Shown: positions 24,203 to 33,078, counted from the stretch's first letter. The stretch: 64,000 nucleotides of DNA from Streptosporangium oxazolinicum (GCF_039537505.1 NZ_BAABAQ010000019.1:124001-188000), one strand, 5' to 3'. Made by a program: numbers and translations. Notes: generated from the sequence alone by a model not told the origin.

Positions 24203-26989
24203 ATGAGTTCGTACGAAGAGAGCCTCTCCGACGCCGCGCCGGTCGCCGTGGTACGCACCGCCGAACTGGACAGACTGCAGCACCTGACCTGGCAGCCCGG
24301 AAGCGAAGGGCGTCTCATCGCCGTGGTCGGCGAACCGGGGGCCGGCAAGACGCACCTGCTGTCCGCGCTCGTGCGGGACCGGCAGTGGACCGTGCTGCCC
24401 GCCGCCGTCTACCGCTGCTCGCGCGGCGACCGGGAGGGCACGATGAACACCGTCAGGAAGATGCTGCGCCGGGCCCGGTTGTCCTCCGAGCGCCACCGGG
24501 AGTCACCGGGGATCACCGGCCTGTCACGGCACCGGCGGCAGCCGGACCGCGAGCTGGTGGTGATCGAGGACGCCCACCTCGCCGACGAGCGGACCATTCA
24601 CGAGCTGGCCGGGATCGCCGAGGGCGCCTCCCCGCCGCTGGTGGACGTGGTCGTGTCGCTGCGCCCCCGGCAGACGCCCGAGGCGCTCACCGAGGCCGTC
24701 TCCCTCAGCGCGGCCTTCGGCCGCACTTCGCGCATCGAGCTGGAACCGCTCAGCGACGAGCAGATGCTCGCCATGACGCCCGTCCCCCCTCCGTACGATC
24801 TCCGCCGTCGCAGCCGCGGCAACCCGTTCAACCTGCGCGCCCTGCAGTCCCTCGACCACAGCGCGCGGTCCGGAAGTGACACCGCCGTCGCCCCGTTCGA
24901 GTTCACCGTGCTCACCGAGGTCCGGGGCCTCACGCTGAACGAGCGCTACGTGCTGAACGCCGCGGCGATCCTGCGCTCGCGGTTCGACGTCGAGCTGCTC
25001 GCCGAGGTCGCCGAACTGGACGGGCTGGTGGTCTCGGCCGCCGTACGCGGACTGGTCCGGCGCGACCTGGTGCGGGTCGAGCCGGTCGGCGCGCTGTTCT
25101 CCGTCCGGGACGAGGTCTTCGGCACGCTGCTGCGCAGGACGATCGACCCCTACTGGGCCACCCGCGCCCACCAGCGCGCCCTGCGCCTGCTCTCCGCCCG
25201 CGGCCAGGTCGGCACGCAGCTCGGCTTCCACCTGGTCAGCTCGCTGTCACGGGTCCGCGCGAGCGAGCTGACGCGGATCGTGGACGCGTCCTACGAGATG
25301 ATGGAGACCGACGTCGCCGAGTGCGTCTCCTGGCTCACACCGGTGATCGCCGAGGCACCCGTCTCCAGCGAGATCGGGATGCGCGCCCGGCTGGCGCTGA
25401 GCACCGCGTTCGCGCGGATCGGGCGGATGACCGAGAGCCGGGACCTGCTCTTCCTGGTGCACGAGTCCGGCGGCTCGGTGGACCCGCTCGTGCTGGCCGG
25501 GCAGGTCGCCTCCGTGTCGATGGTCGAGGCCGTGCTCAGCCAGGACGTGCAGACCCTCGGCCTGCTCAACGAGTATCTCGCCCGGCCGGACCTGCGACAC
25601 TCGCCGGTCTGGCCGCGCCTGGTGTTCGCGCGGGGCTTCCGTACGACCATGCTCGGCCGGATCCCGGGGAGGGCCGAGACCGAGCAGGCCCTCCAGGCGG
25701 CCCGCACCGGCCGCGACGATCTCACCGCCGCCGGCCTGCTCGGCCTCCGGGCGCTGGAGGCGACCTTCTCCGGCGAGGTGGAGCGGGCGCTGGCCGACGC
25801 GACCGCCGCGGGCGAGATGCTGGACCGCGCCCCGGAGCGCCTGGTGGCGCATCACCTGGAGAGCCTGTTCGTGGTCGTCCTCGCCCACCTCTACCTGGGC
25901 CACTACGTGGACGCCCAGCGGCAGGTACGGCGGGGCGTCGACGTCGCCCGTCACTGCCAGCGGATCTTCCTGCTCCCGGCGCTGCTGGTCCTGCTGAGCG
26001 AGTCCGAGCGCCACCTCGGGCAGCTCGAACAGGCACGCGAGGCCGCCAACGCCGCCATCATCGAGTCCGGTCCGGACAACTCCCTCCGGCACACCCAGGC
26101 GGTCGCGCTCAAATCCGCGGCCGAGGTCTGGATGCAGCCGGTGGGCAGCGGGAGGGCCAGGTCCCTCGCGCAACAGGCACTGGCCCGGCAGTCGCCGTCG
26201 CAGGCCAACGTCAACGGAAGCGCCTCGATCGCCGCGCTCACCCTCGCCAGGTGCGCGTGGCTCGACGGCGACCCCACGCACTGCGTCGCCCTCCTGCTCA
26301 ACGAGGGCAAGGGAGCCGACCTGCGGACCGTCCCCGTAGCCTACCGCAACACCGTCTGGGAGATGCTGTGCGCCGCCGGGATGGACGCCGGAATGCCCCT
26401 GGACGGCTGGGTGCGCAGAAGCCAGGAACACGCCCGCGCCGTTCCGATGCCGCACAACCTCGCCTACGCCGACCTCACCCGGGGGCACCTGTGCCGCGTG
26501 CGGGGTTCGCTCGCCGAGGCGGCGCAGTGCTATCACGACGCGGCCGACCGCTTCGCGTCGGTGGGAATGGGCATCGAGCAGTGCTACGCGCTGGGGCAGG
26601 CGGCACGCGTGCTCGGCGAGCTGGGCCACGCCGACCGGTCGTCCCGCACGGCGAGGCTCGCCGCCGAGATGGCCCACCGGTCGGGGGCGGTGACCATGCT
26701 CGACTGGCTCGGCAGGCAGGTGACCGTGCCGGTTCCCGCGGAGCTCGAACCGGAGGCCGGGCCCGTGGAGATGTTCGGCCGGCTCACGCACCGCGAGCGT
26801 GAGATCGCACTGCTCATCTGCACGGGCATGAAGCGCCGCGAGATCGCCGACCGGCTCACCATCAGCATGCGGACCGTCGACGTCCACCTGACCCGGATCT
26901 ACCGGAAGACCGGGGTGAGCTCCCGGATGGAACTCGCCCTGGCCACCCGGCGAAAAGCGGCCGGCCACGACTACGCCGCACGCTTTTAG
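24203..26989 (+). CDS. LAL-family (large ATP-binding LuxR) transcriptional regulator
   Basis: 928-aa LuxR-type activator. Residues 43-50 hold the Walker A motif GEPGAGKT, and LVVIEDAHLADE near residues 115-126 is the Walker B region. The middle is helical and repeat-like (TPR-like, e.g. LYLGHYVDAQRQVRRGVDVARH). The C-terminus is a LuxR helix-turn-helix: LTHREREIALLICTGMKRREIADRLTISMRTVDVHLTRIYRKTGVSSRMEL. LAL proteins such as PikD activate macrolide and spirotetronate clusters in an ATP-dependent way. It lies between the exporter/TetR pair and the cyclase candidate and is probably the main pathway activator together with the SARP. Confidence 0.93.
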   Translation: MSSYEESLSDAAPVAVVRTAELDRLQHLTWQPGSEGRLIAVVGEPGAGKTHLLSALVRDRQWTVLPAAVYRCSRGDREGTMNTVRKMLRRARLSSERHRESPGITGLSRHRRQPDRELVVIEDAHLADERTIHELAGIAEGASPPLVDVVVSLRPRQTPEALTEAVSLSAAFGRTSRIELEPLSDEQMLAMTPVPPPYDLRRRSRGNPFNLRALQSLDHSARSGSDTAVAPFEFTVLTEVRGLTLNERYVLNAAAILRSRFDVELLAEVAELDGLVVSAAVRGLVRRDLVRVEPVGALFSVRDEVFGTLLRRTIDPYWATRAHQRALRLLSARGQVGTQLGFHLVSSLSRVRASELTRIVDASYEMMETDVAECVSWLTPVIAEAPVSSEIGMRARLALSTAFARIGRMTESRDLLFLVHESGGSVDPLVLAGQVASVSMVEAVLSQDVQTLGLLNEYLARPDLRHSPVWPRLVFARGFRTTMLGRIPGRAETEQALQAARTGRDDLTAAGLLGLRALEATFSGEVERALADATAAGEMLDRAPERLVAHHLESLFVVVLAHLYLGHYVDAQRQVRRGVDVARHCQRIFLLPALLVLLSESERHLGQLEQAREAANAAIIESGPDNSLRHTQAVALKSAAEVWMQPVGSGRARSLAQQALARQSPSQANVNGSASIAALTLARCAWLDGDPTHCVALLLNEGKGADLRTVPVAYRNTVWEMLCAAGMDAGMPLDGWVRRSQEHARAVPMPHNLAYADLTRGHLCRVRGSLAEAAQCYHDAADRFASVGMGIEQCYALGQAARVLGELGHADRSSRTARLAAEMAHRSGAVTMLDWLGRQVTVPVPAELEPEAGPVEMFGRLTHREREIALLICTGMKRREIADRLTISMRTVDVHLTRIYRKTGVSSRMELALATRRKAAGHDYAARF

Positions 26990-27076
26990 AACCACTTGAG
27001 CTGTTCTTCCTAATGTCGGTTCCTGCGAGCCTCCGCGATCCGGACGGCGGCTCGGGATGCCGCCCAGGAGGCGATC

Positions 27077-27625
27077 ATGGATTTCCGCGTGCTGTCCGCT
27101 CGGATCTCACCGGTGCTCGACACGGTGAGCTCCTGGGCACTGCCGTACGTCGCGGCCCCGCCGGAAACCACGTCGGAACGGGTCGGCGCCCTCGGCAGGC
27201 CGGGCCGGTCGCTGATCCTGCGCGACCTCACCGAGAAGGTCGTCGAGTACCAGTCCAGCAATCCCGACCCCACCGGGACGACCCCCACCGAGAAGGATTT
27301 CGCCACCGTGCGGCTTGAGATATTCGGCCCGGACGGCGAACCGCTCGGCCACACCAGCGGGGCGGGCCGCATGCTCTACAAACAGGAGCACGACGGGCAC
27401 TTCATCGCCTACTTCGGGGAGGAGATCCGGCTGCGCGACGGCAACGTCATCCGGTCCGGCGGCCTGGTCGACGACGCCCGGCTCACCGCCGGTGAGGCCG
27501 CCACCTTCCCCGCGGTCGTCGTCGAGGGACCGTTGCGCGGCGCCATCGGGTTCCGCCAGTTCCGGCCACTGGTCAAGGACGCCCACGACACCTACGAGTC
27601 GTCGATCGTCGTCTACCTCCGATAA
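27077..27625 (+). CDS. AbyU-like allene-oxide-cyclase-fold protein, candidate spirotetronate [4+2] cyclase
   Basis: 182-aa protein with a beta-barrel pattern of the allene-oxide-cyclase-like type. After a roughly 45-residue N-terminal part come the barrel strands: RSLILRDLTEKVVEYQ, FATVRLEIFGPDGEPLGHTSGAG, GHFIAYFGEEIRLRDGNVIRSGGLVDDA and LRGAIGFRQFRPL. The run of a Tyr/Phe-rich strand, a DG turn, and the closing GFRQ-aromatic-R segment resembles AbyU, the Diels-Alderase of abyssomicin (comparison from memory, not computed). AbyU-type enzymes close the spirotetronate cyclohexene from an exocyclic alkene and a diene. GGAGG lies five bases before the ATG. The aldo/keto reductase follows after 17 bases, so the two are probably co-transcribed. 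Confidence 0.75.
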   Translation: MDFRVLSARISPVLDTVSSWALPYVAAPPETTSERVGALGRPGRSLILRDLTEKVVEYQSSNPDPTGTTPTEKDFATVRLEIFGPDGEPLGHTSGAGRMLYKQEHDGHFIAYFGEEIRLRDGNVIRSGGLVDDARLTAGEAATFPAVVVEGPLRGAIGFRQFRPLVKDAHDTYESSIVVYLR

Positions 27626-27642
27626 CGGGACGGAGAGCGCAG

Positions 27643-28641
27643 ATGACCCTGACACGACTCCCCACGCGCAGGATCGGCTCCCTGACCGTGGGCACGCAGG
27701 GCCTCGGCTGCCTCGGCATGTCGGAGTTCTACGGCGCCACGGTGGAGAGCGAGTCGATCGCGACCATCCGGCGCGCCCTCGACCTCGGGGCGACGCTGCT
27801 GGACACCGCCGACGTCTACGGCCACGGCGCCGGCGAGGAACTGGTCGGCAAGGCCGTCGCCGGACGGCGGGAGACGGCGGTCGTGGCGACCAAGTTCGGC
27901 GTGGTGCGCCCCGGCCCCGGCGTCGGCGCCGCCGTCCGGGGGGACGCCGGTTACGTCCGGCGGAGCTGCGAGGCCTCGCTGCGGCGGCTCGGCGTCGACC
28001 ACATCGACCTGTTCTACCTCACGCGCGTCGACACCGAGGTCGGCGTCGAGGAGACCGTCGGCGCGATGGCCGAGCTGGCCGCCGCCGGGAAGATCCGTGA
28101 GATCGGGTTGTGCGAGGCCGGACCCGACACCCTCCGCCGCGCCCACGCGGTGGCCCCGATCGCCGCGCTGCAGACCGAATGGTCACTGTGGTCGCGGGAC
28201 ATCGAGCACCGGATCGTCGCGACGTGCCGGGAACTGGGCATCGCGCTGGTGCCGTACTCCCCGCTGGGCCGGGGCTTCCTCAGCGGCGCCATCCGTTCCC
28301 CGGAGCAGCTGGAGGAGGGCGACTTCCGGCGTTTCGGGCTGCCCAGGTTCGCCCCGGACAACCTGCCGCGCAACCTCGCCCTCGCCGACCGTCTCGCCGA
28401 GCTCGCCCGCGAGCTGCGGATCACCGCGGCGCAACTGGCGCTGGCGTGGTTGCACCACCGGGGTCCGGACGTGATCCCCATCCCGGGAACGAGGCGCCGC
28501 GCTCACCTGGAGGAGAACATCGACGCCGCCTTCCTGAGCCTCACCCCGGCCGACCTGGCCGCCGTGGAGGCGGCCGTGCCCCCGGAGGAGGTGTACGGGG
28601 AGCGCTGGAACGAGCAGAGCATGCGGTTCGTCGACCGCTGA
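27643..28641 (+). CDS. Aldo/keto reductase family protein lacking the catalytic histidine
   Basis: 332-aa TIM-barrel NADPH reductase-like protein. Asp and Tyr of the catalytic tetrad are in LLDTADVYGHG, and Lys in VVATKFG. The position of the tetrad His, normally in a LYYxHRVD sequence, reads LFYLTRVD, so His is replaced by Thr. The cofactor region is visible in VPYSPLGRGFLSG and IPIPGTRRRAHLEEN. The gene lies 17 bases after the cyclase candidate and ends before a strong bidirectional hairpin. It may reduce a ketone of the polyketide with an altered mechanism, act as a non-reducing enzyme, or have a structural role. Confidence 0.85.
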   Translation: MTLTRLPTRRIGSLTVGTQGLGCLGMSEFYGATVESESIATIRRALDLGATLLDTADVYGHGAGEELVGKAVAGRRETAVVATKFGVVRPGPGVGAAVRGDAGYVRRSCEASLRRLGVDHIDLFYLTRVDTEVGVEETVGAMAELAAAGKIREIGLCEAGPDTLRRAHAVAPIAALQTEWSLWSRDIEHRIVATCRELGIALVPYSPLGRGFLSGAIRSPEQLEEGDFRRFGLPRFAPDNLPRNLALADRLAELARELRITAAQLALAWLHHRGPDVIPIPGTRRRAHLEENIDAAFLSLTPADLAAVEAAVPPEEVYGERWNEQSMRFVDR

Positions 28642-28693
28642 GGCGGCCGACGGGGCAGCCGGGGGGCGGCCGGGAGGCAAAGGGCAGGTCGGT

Positions 28694-28737
28694 CGAAGGG
28701 CCGGTGGAACGCGGCGTCGCGTTCCACCGGCCCTTCG
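28694..28737. terminator. Perfect 20-bp bidirectional terminator hairpin
   Basis: CGAAGGGCCGGTGGAACGCG (28694-28713), loop GCGT, and its perfect complement (28718-28737). It separates the rightward cyclase/reductase genes from the end of the long leftward PKS-tailoring series. T-rich repeats follow it on the plus strand. Confidence 0.9.
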
Positions 28738-28786
28738 AGCCTTTAGGCTTTTGCCCCTTTTGAGCTTTTGAGCCTTTGGGCTTTTG
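28738..28786. repeat. Imperfect T-rich tandem repeats after the hairpin
   Basis: GCCTTTAGGCTTTTG and GCCTTTGGGCTTTTG recur with GAGCTTTTG between them. In the plus direction these supply several T-runs just after the hairpin stem, fitting terminator tails; they may have arisen by slippage duplication. Confidence 0.55.
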
Positions 28787-28818
28787 TGAACCGCGCCAGG
28801 CTCGTGCCGAGCCCGCGG

Positions 28819-29037
28819 TCACCCGCTCGGTACCCGCTCGGTGACCGCGGGCGCGACGGCGATCGCGCGGGACGGGCAGAGGTCCTCGGCCGTCTCCACG
28901 GCCTCGCGGGCGTCCTCGCCCGGATCCGCGTCGAGGACGACGACCAGGCCGTCCTCGCCGTGGTCGAACACCGTGGGCGCGCTGATCGCGCAGTGGCCGG
29001 CGGCCATGCAGCGACGCCGGTCGGCGGTCACCTTCAT
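28819..29037 (-). CDS. Ferredoxin, partner of second P450
   Basis: 72-aa small ferredoxin of the P450-linked actinomycete type. Cysteines follow C-x5-C (RRRCMAAGHCAISAP) with a third in EDLCPSRAI near residue 56, consistent with a 3Fe-4S cluster. Acidic residues dominate the remainder. It starts at MKVTADRRRC (29037) with AGGAG upstream, eleven bases after the P450 stop, so the two are an electron-transfer pair. It is the last gene of the leftward series. Transfer from a ferredoxin reductase encoded elsewhere is assumed. Confidence 0.92.
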   Translation of the reverse strand: MKVTADRRRCMAAGHCAISAPTVFDHGEDGLVVVLDADPGEDAREAVETAEDLCPSRAIAVAPAVTERVPSG

Positions 29038-29048
29038 CGTGTCTCCTC

Positions 29049-30287
29049 TCACCACTCGACGGGCAGGGTGTGGACACCTTGCATCGTGCCTCCGCTGCGC
29101 GTGGGCAGCCTGTCCAGCGGCACGGCGAGCCGCAGCTCCGGGATCCGGTCGAAAAGGACGGCGAACGCCACCTCCAGTTCCATCCGCGCCAGGTTCTGGC
29201 CGAGGCACTGGTGGATGCCGAACCCGAACGTGAGGTGATGGCGGCCGGAGGCGACGTTGTGCCCGCCGGCGCGACGGACGTCGAACCGGTACGGGTCGGG
29301 GAAGGCCTCGGGGTCGCGGTTGGTCATCGAGGAGGACACCAGGACTCCCTCACCGGCCCGGATGACATGTCCGTCGATCTCGATGTCCTCGGTCGCCACC
29401 CGCACCCCCGAGACATCCGTCACCGACACCATGCGCAGCAACTCGTCCACCGCGGCGGGCAGCACGCCCGGGTCGGCGCGCAGCGCCGCCAGCTGGTCCG
29501 GGTGCTCCAGCAGGGTGACCACCCCGAGCGCGATCATCTGGGACGTCGTGTCGTGCCCTCCGATCAGCAGCGCCAGCGCGATGCGCACCAGGTCCTCCCG
29601 GGTCAGGTCGCCGTCCTCGTCGACCTGGCCCACCAGCCGGCTCAGCACCCCCTCCCCGCCGGGCTCGCGTTCCTTCACGGTGATCAGCTTGTCCAGGTAG
29701 TCCCAGAGCGCCTGACCGGCCGCCTCGGCGTCCCGCGCGCTCTTGGCCTGCAGCAGCCCCACCGTCATCGCCTCGAAGAACGCGTGGTCGTCGTACGGCA
29801 CGCCGAGCAGCTCCGAGATCACCATGGACGGGATCGGCAGCGCGTAGTCCTCGATCAACTCCGCGGGCGGCCCCTTGCGGAGTATGTCGTCCACCAGCCT
29901 CCCGGCGAGTTCCTCGACGCTCCCGCGCAGGGCGCGTACCTGCTTGAGACTGAAGTCGGGGGCGAGCAGGCGGCGGTGGATGTCGTGCACGGGCGGGTCG
30001 AACCCGATGATCGCGATGGGTTTGAAGATGGGGGCGTCCAGCCGGGGCAGGACCGCGGGGAAGTCGTCGCGGGAACGGTCGGCCGACATGCGCGGGTCGG
30101 CGAGCAGCCGCCGTGCCTGCGCGTGCCCGGTCACCATCCAGATGGACTTTCCGTCCCACAGTCCTACCCGGTGCAGTGGTCCCCCCTCCCCCAGTTCCCG
30201 GTAGCCGGGGGACGGCTGCCAGGGACAGCTCCGGTCCTGGGGGTAGGCGAAGAGCCGCTCGTCCTCGGCCGGGATGGGAGTGGTCAC
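29049..30287 (-). CDS. Cytochrome P450 (second copy), candidate tailoring oxidase
   Basis: 412-aa soluble bacterial P450. The I-helix oxygen site is LIGGHDTTS, the ExxR pair lies in AVDELLRMVS, and the heme ligand is Cys361 in FGFGIHQCLGQNLA. The opening DERLFAYPQDRSCPWQPSPGY and the closing HTLPVEW are shared in type with the first P450, so the two look like diverged paralogues. The GTG at 30287 is preferred because AGGAGG lies eight bases upstream. Abyssomicin-type clusters carry P450s that oxidise the cyclised intermediate; which bond this enzyme oxidises cannot be read from sequence. Confidence 0.93.
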   Translation of the reverse strand: MTTPIPAEDERLFAYPQDRSCPWQPSPGYRELGEGGPLHRVGLWDGKSIWMVTGHAQARRLLADPRMSADRSRDDFPAVLPRLDAPIFKPIAIIGFDPPVHDIHRRLLAPDFSLKQVRALRGSVEELAGRLVDDILRKGPPAELIEDYALPIPSMVISELLGVPYDDHAFFEAMTVGLLQAKSARDAEAAGQALWDYLDKLITVKEREPGGEGVLSRLVGQVDEDGDLTREDLVRIALALLIGGHDTTSQMIALGVVTLLEHPDQLAALRADPGVLPAAVDELLRMVSVTDVSGVRVATEDIEIDGHVIRAGEGVLVSSSMTNRDPEAFPDPYRFDVRRAGGHNVASGRHHLTFGFGIHQCLGQNLARMELEVAFAVLFDRIPELRLAVPLDRLPTRSGGTMQGVHTLPVEW

Positions 30288-30346
30288 GATGTGGTACCTC
30301 CTGTCGTCTCGTTTGCGCTCGTCTCCGTGGGGGCGGGAGGGGATCG

Positions 30347-31522
30347 TCAGCTCGCCGGTTCCGGGGAGGGGGAAGGGGGGTCCGGCTGGAGCGCGCCGGT
30401 GACCGGCCGGGGATGGGGGCGGGGGCGGGCCCACGCGCGCATGGCGGGTTCCTCGACGAGGCGGTTCAGCGCCCACGCCACCACCGTCGTGATCCCGAAC
30501 AGGACCGTGATGACACCGAGGGCGGCCGGCGCGTCCCATGTCCGGCCGGCGCCGATCGCGATGTGCCCGAACTGCAGGACCAGGAAGTGCGTCAGGTACG
30601 ACGCGTACGAGATCCCGCCCAGCCACTGCAGGGTCCGGCTGCGGAACGGCGTTGGCGCGCCCCGCTCGTCCGCGACGGCCACGGCCGCGATCAGCAGGGC
30701 CAGCGGCAGGGCGATCGTCGCGGTGAGCCCGTAGACGCTCGGCCACAGGTACGCCTGCAGGGCGAATCCGGCCGCCAGGACCAGGAGCGCCCGGCCCACG
30801 CCCAGCGGGATCCACCGGCCCGTCAGCACGATGCGGGCCATGATGATGCCGAGGACGAAGTCCAGCGCCCGGATCGGCGGGAAGGAGACCAGGAACCAGT
30901 TCTGCACGAAGGACATGTCCTGGCCGGGCAGCTGGGGCGTCCCGGGCAGGACGAGGAGGGCGACGGCGGGCAGCAGCGCGATCACGGCGGCGACGGCGCC
31001 GGCCGCCCACCACAGCCGCCGGACGGGGATCCTGCGGACGAGCGCGTGCAGGAAGGGGAAGGCCAGGTAGAAGAGCAGGTCGCAGGCGAGGGACCAGGTG
31101 ACGACGTTGATCGTGATGACCACGTCCATCTGGGGGAGCCAGGTGTGCACGAGGAACAGGCTCGGCAGCAGTTTGGGCAGGTCCACGGCCTGGCCCGCCC
31201 ACACGGCCAGGCCGAGCGCGGCCAGCCAGGTCACCACGTGGACCGGGTAGACCTTGACCAGGCGCCGGCGCCAGAAGCCCGTCCTGGACTGCCCCTCCCG
31301 CGCCGACCAGGTCAGCACGAACCCGCTCAGCACGAAGAAGAACTCCACACCGAGCCAGCCCGAGGCGAAGGCGAAGGTCTGCAGGGAGGCGGCGGTCTCC
31401 TGGTGGAAGAAACCCAGGACGCAGGCGTGGCACACGAACACCAGGAACGCCGCCACGAATCTCATCCCGGTCAACGAGGGAAGCCGCACGGCCTCCCGCG
31501 ACGAGTGCGTCGAGTGCGTCAT
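30347..31522 (-). CDS. Integral-membrane acyltransferase 3 family protein
   Basis: 391-aa membrane acyltransferase of the OafA/YrhL type. The N-terminus LPSLTGMRFVAAFLVFVCHACVLGF is the family opening and contains the conserved His of the active site region; WLGVEFFFVLSGFVLTWSAREG, FWRRRLVKVYPVHVV and TWSLACDLLFYLAFPFL are the usual further motifs. About ten membrane segments are visible. The tail after RLVEEPAMRAWAR is proline-rich. It sits between the two P450-ferredoxin pairs in the same direction. An O-acylation of the polyketide at the membrane is the obvious inference; such a gene is not a standard part of the abyssomicin set as I know it. Confidence 0.88.
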   Translation of the reverse strand: MTHSTHSSREAVRLPSLTGMRFVAAFLVFVCHACVLGFFHQETAASLQTFAFASGWLGVEFFFVLSGFVLTWSAREGQSRTGFWRRRLVKVYPVHVVTWLAALGLAVWAGQAVDLPKLLPSLFLVHTWLPQMDVVITINVVTWSLACDLLFYLAFPFLHALVRRIPVRRLWWAAGAVAAVIALLPAVALLVLPGTPQLPGQDMSFVQNWFLVSFPPIRALDFVLGIIMARIVLTGRWIPLGVGRALLVLAAGFALQAYLWPSVYGLTATIALPLALLIAAVAVADERGAPTPFRSRTLQWLGGISYASYLTHFLVLQFGHIAIGAGRTWDAPAALGVITVLFGITTVVAWALNRLVEEPAMRAWARPRPHPRPVTGALQPDPPSPSPEPAS

Positions 31523-31585
31523 GTTCTCTTTCTCTGCTTTCTCCGGACGGCCTTCGTAGAAGGCCGGTCCGGACCTGTGGGAAGG

Positions 31586-31792
31586 TCAGCCCTCCGGTGG
31601 TCTCTCGCTGATCCGGATGGCCTGTGCCGGGCAGAGGAAGGCGGCCCTGCGGACCCGTGCCTCCTCCTCCGGCGCGGGCGACGGGGTGAGCACGACGACC
31701 AGGCCGTCATCGTCCTGGTCGAAGACGTCGGAGGTGGTGGCCATGCAGCGTCCGCCGCTGATGCAGCGCTCCCGATCCGCCCGCACCCACAT
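31586..31792 (-). CDS. Ferredoxin, partner of first P450
   Basis: 68-aa ferredoxin with CISGGRC (C-x5-C) near residues 10-16 and AAFLCPAQAI near residue 54, consistent with a 3Fe-4S cluster. The sequence VFDQDDDGLVVVL matches the P450-linked type. It follows the first P450 by six bases and is presumably its electron donor. It is similar to the ferredoxin at 28819-29037, which suggests duplication of the P450-ferredoxin cassette. Confidence 0.92.
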   Translation of the reverse strand: MWVRADRERCISGGRCMATTSDVFDQDDDGLVVVLTPSPAPEEEARVRRAAFLCPAQAIRISERPPEG

Positions 31793-31798
31793 CCGGCG

Positions 31799-32986
31799 TC
31801 ACCACTCGACCGGCAGTTGCAGCACCCGCTGCACGGTGCCCGCGCCGAGGATGGGCAGCTCGTCCACGGGCACGGCGAGCCGTAGCCCCGGGATCCGGGT
31901 CAGCAGCTGGTGCAGGGCGATCTCCAGTTCGAGCCGGGCCAGGTTCTGGCCGAGGCACTGGTGGATGCCGAACCCGAAGGTGAGGTGATGGGTGTCCTCG
32001 CGCAGGACGTCGAACTCGTGGGCCCGCAGGTGCACCTGGTCGTCCCGGTTGGCCAGCGTGCCCGAGACGAGCACCCCCTCCCCCTCCCGGATGAGGTGAC
32101 CGGCGATCTCGATGTCCCCCTTCGCGACGCGGGTCGCGACGAGGTCCGTGGTCGCGATGTAGCGCAGGAGTTCCTCGATCGCGCCGGGCAGGCGGGCGGG
32201 GTCCTCCCGCACCCGCGCCAGCTGGTCCGGGTGCTCCAGCAGCGTGATGATGCCCAGGGCGAGGGAGGAGGAGGTCGTCTCGTGGGCGGCGATCAGGAGC
32301 ACCAGCGCGATCGAGACGAGTTCGTCGTGTCCGACGTCGCCGGGGATGACCCGCTCCCGCACCAGCGTGCCGAGCAGGCCGTCGGTGGGGTCCTTGATCT
32401 GCGCGGCCACCAGCCGGTCGATGTAGTCGACCAGGTCCTGGGCCGCCGTCGCCGACTCCTCCTCGGTGCCCAGCATCACCTTGCCGCTGGCGTCCTGGAA
32501 GAAGTCGTGGTCCTCGTACGGGACGCCGAGGTGCCGGCAGATCACCAGGGACGGGAGGGGCACCGCGAGCATCGGCACCAGGTCGGCGGGAGGGCCGTGG
32601 TCGACGATCGCGTCGATGTACCCGGACACGATCTCCTCCAGCTGGGGGCGCATCCCTCGGACCGTCTTGAGGCTGAAGTGCGGGTTGAGGTAGCGCCGGT
32701 AGGTGTCGTGGACGGGCGGGTCCATCGCGATGAGCGCCAGGGTGCGGGCGATCTGCGAGCGGAACCGGGGCGCGACGATGGGGAACCCGGGGTGGGTGCG
32801 TTGCGAGGACAGGTTCGGGTTGGTCAGGATCTCCCGCGACTCCCGGTACCCCGTCACCATCCACGCCTCGCGGCCGTCGAAGAGCGTCACCTTGAGCACC
32901 GGCCCCCGCTCGCCGATCTCCTGGTATCCGGGCGGCGGCTCGTAGGGACATGTGCGTTTCTGCGGGTACGGCGGAGCTTCCGTCAT
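31799..32986 (-). CDS. Cytochrome P450 (first copy), candidate tailoring oxidase
   Basis: 395-aa P450. I-helix LIAAHETTSS, ExxR in AIEELLRYIA, and the heme Cys344 in FGFGIHQCLGQNLARLELE. The start at MTEAPPYPQKRTC (32986) is chosen because AAGGA is well spaced before it; ATGs further upstream lack such a site. It is followed by its ferredoxin after six bases. With the second P450 it provides two oxidation steps; in abyssomicin, P450-catalysed epoxidation precedes the ether bridge, so one of the two could act there (inference). The roughly 90-base spacer to the ABC ATPase could hold a separate promoter. Confidence 0.92.
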   Translation of the reverse strand: MTEAPPYPQKRTCPYEPPPGYQEIGERGPVLKVTLFDGREAWMVTGYRESREILTNPNLSSQRTHPGFPIVAPRFRSQIARTLALIAMDPPVHDTYRRYLNPHFSLKTVRGMRPQLEEIVSGYIDAIVDHGPPADLVPMLAVPLPSLVICRHLGVPYEDHDFFQDASGKVMLGTEEESATAAQDLVDYIDRLVAAQIKDPTDGLLGTLVRERVIPGDVGHDELVSIALVLLIAAHETTSSSLALGIITLLEHPDQLARVREDPARLPGAIEELLRYIATTDLVATRVAKGDIEIAGHLIREGEGVLVSGTLANRDDQVHLRAHEFDVLREDTHHLTFGFGIHQCLGQNLARLELEIALHQLLTRIPGLRLAVPVDELPILGAGTVQRVLQLPVEW

Positions 32987-33078
32987 TTCCATCCTTCGGC
33001 CAGACAAGAAAGGAACGGCGCCATTGCCGTGCGACGACAACGACATTAGGCAGGAATGAAATATGGGGCAAGGCCGGT

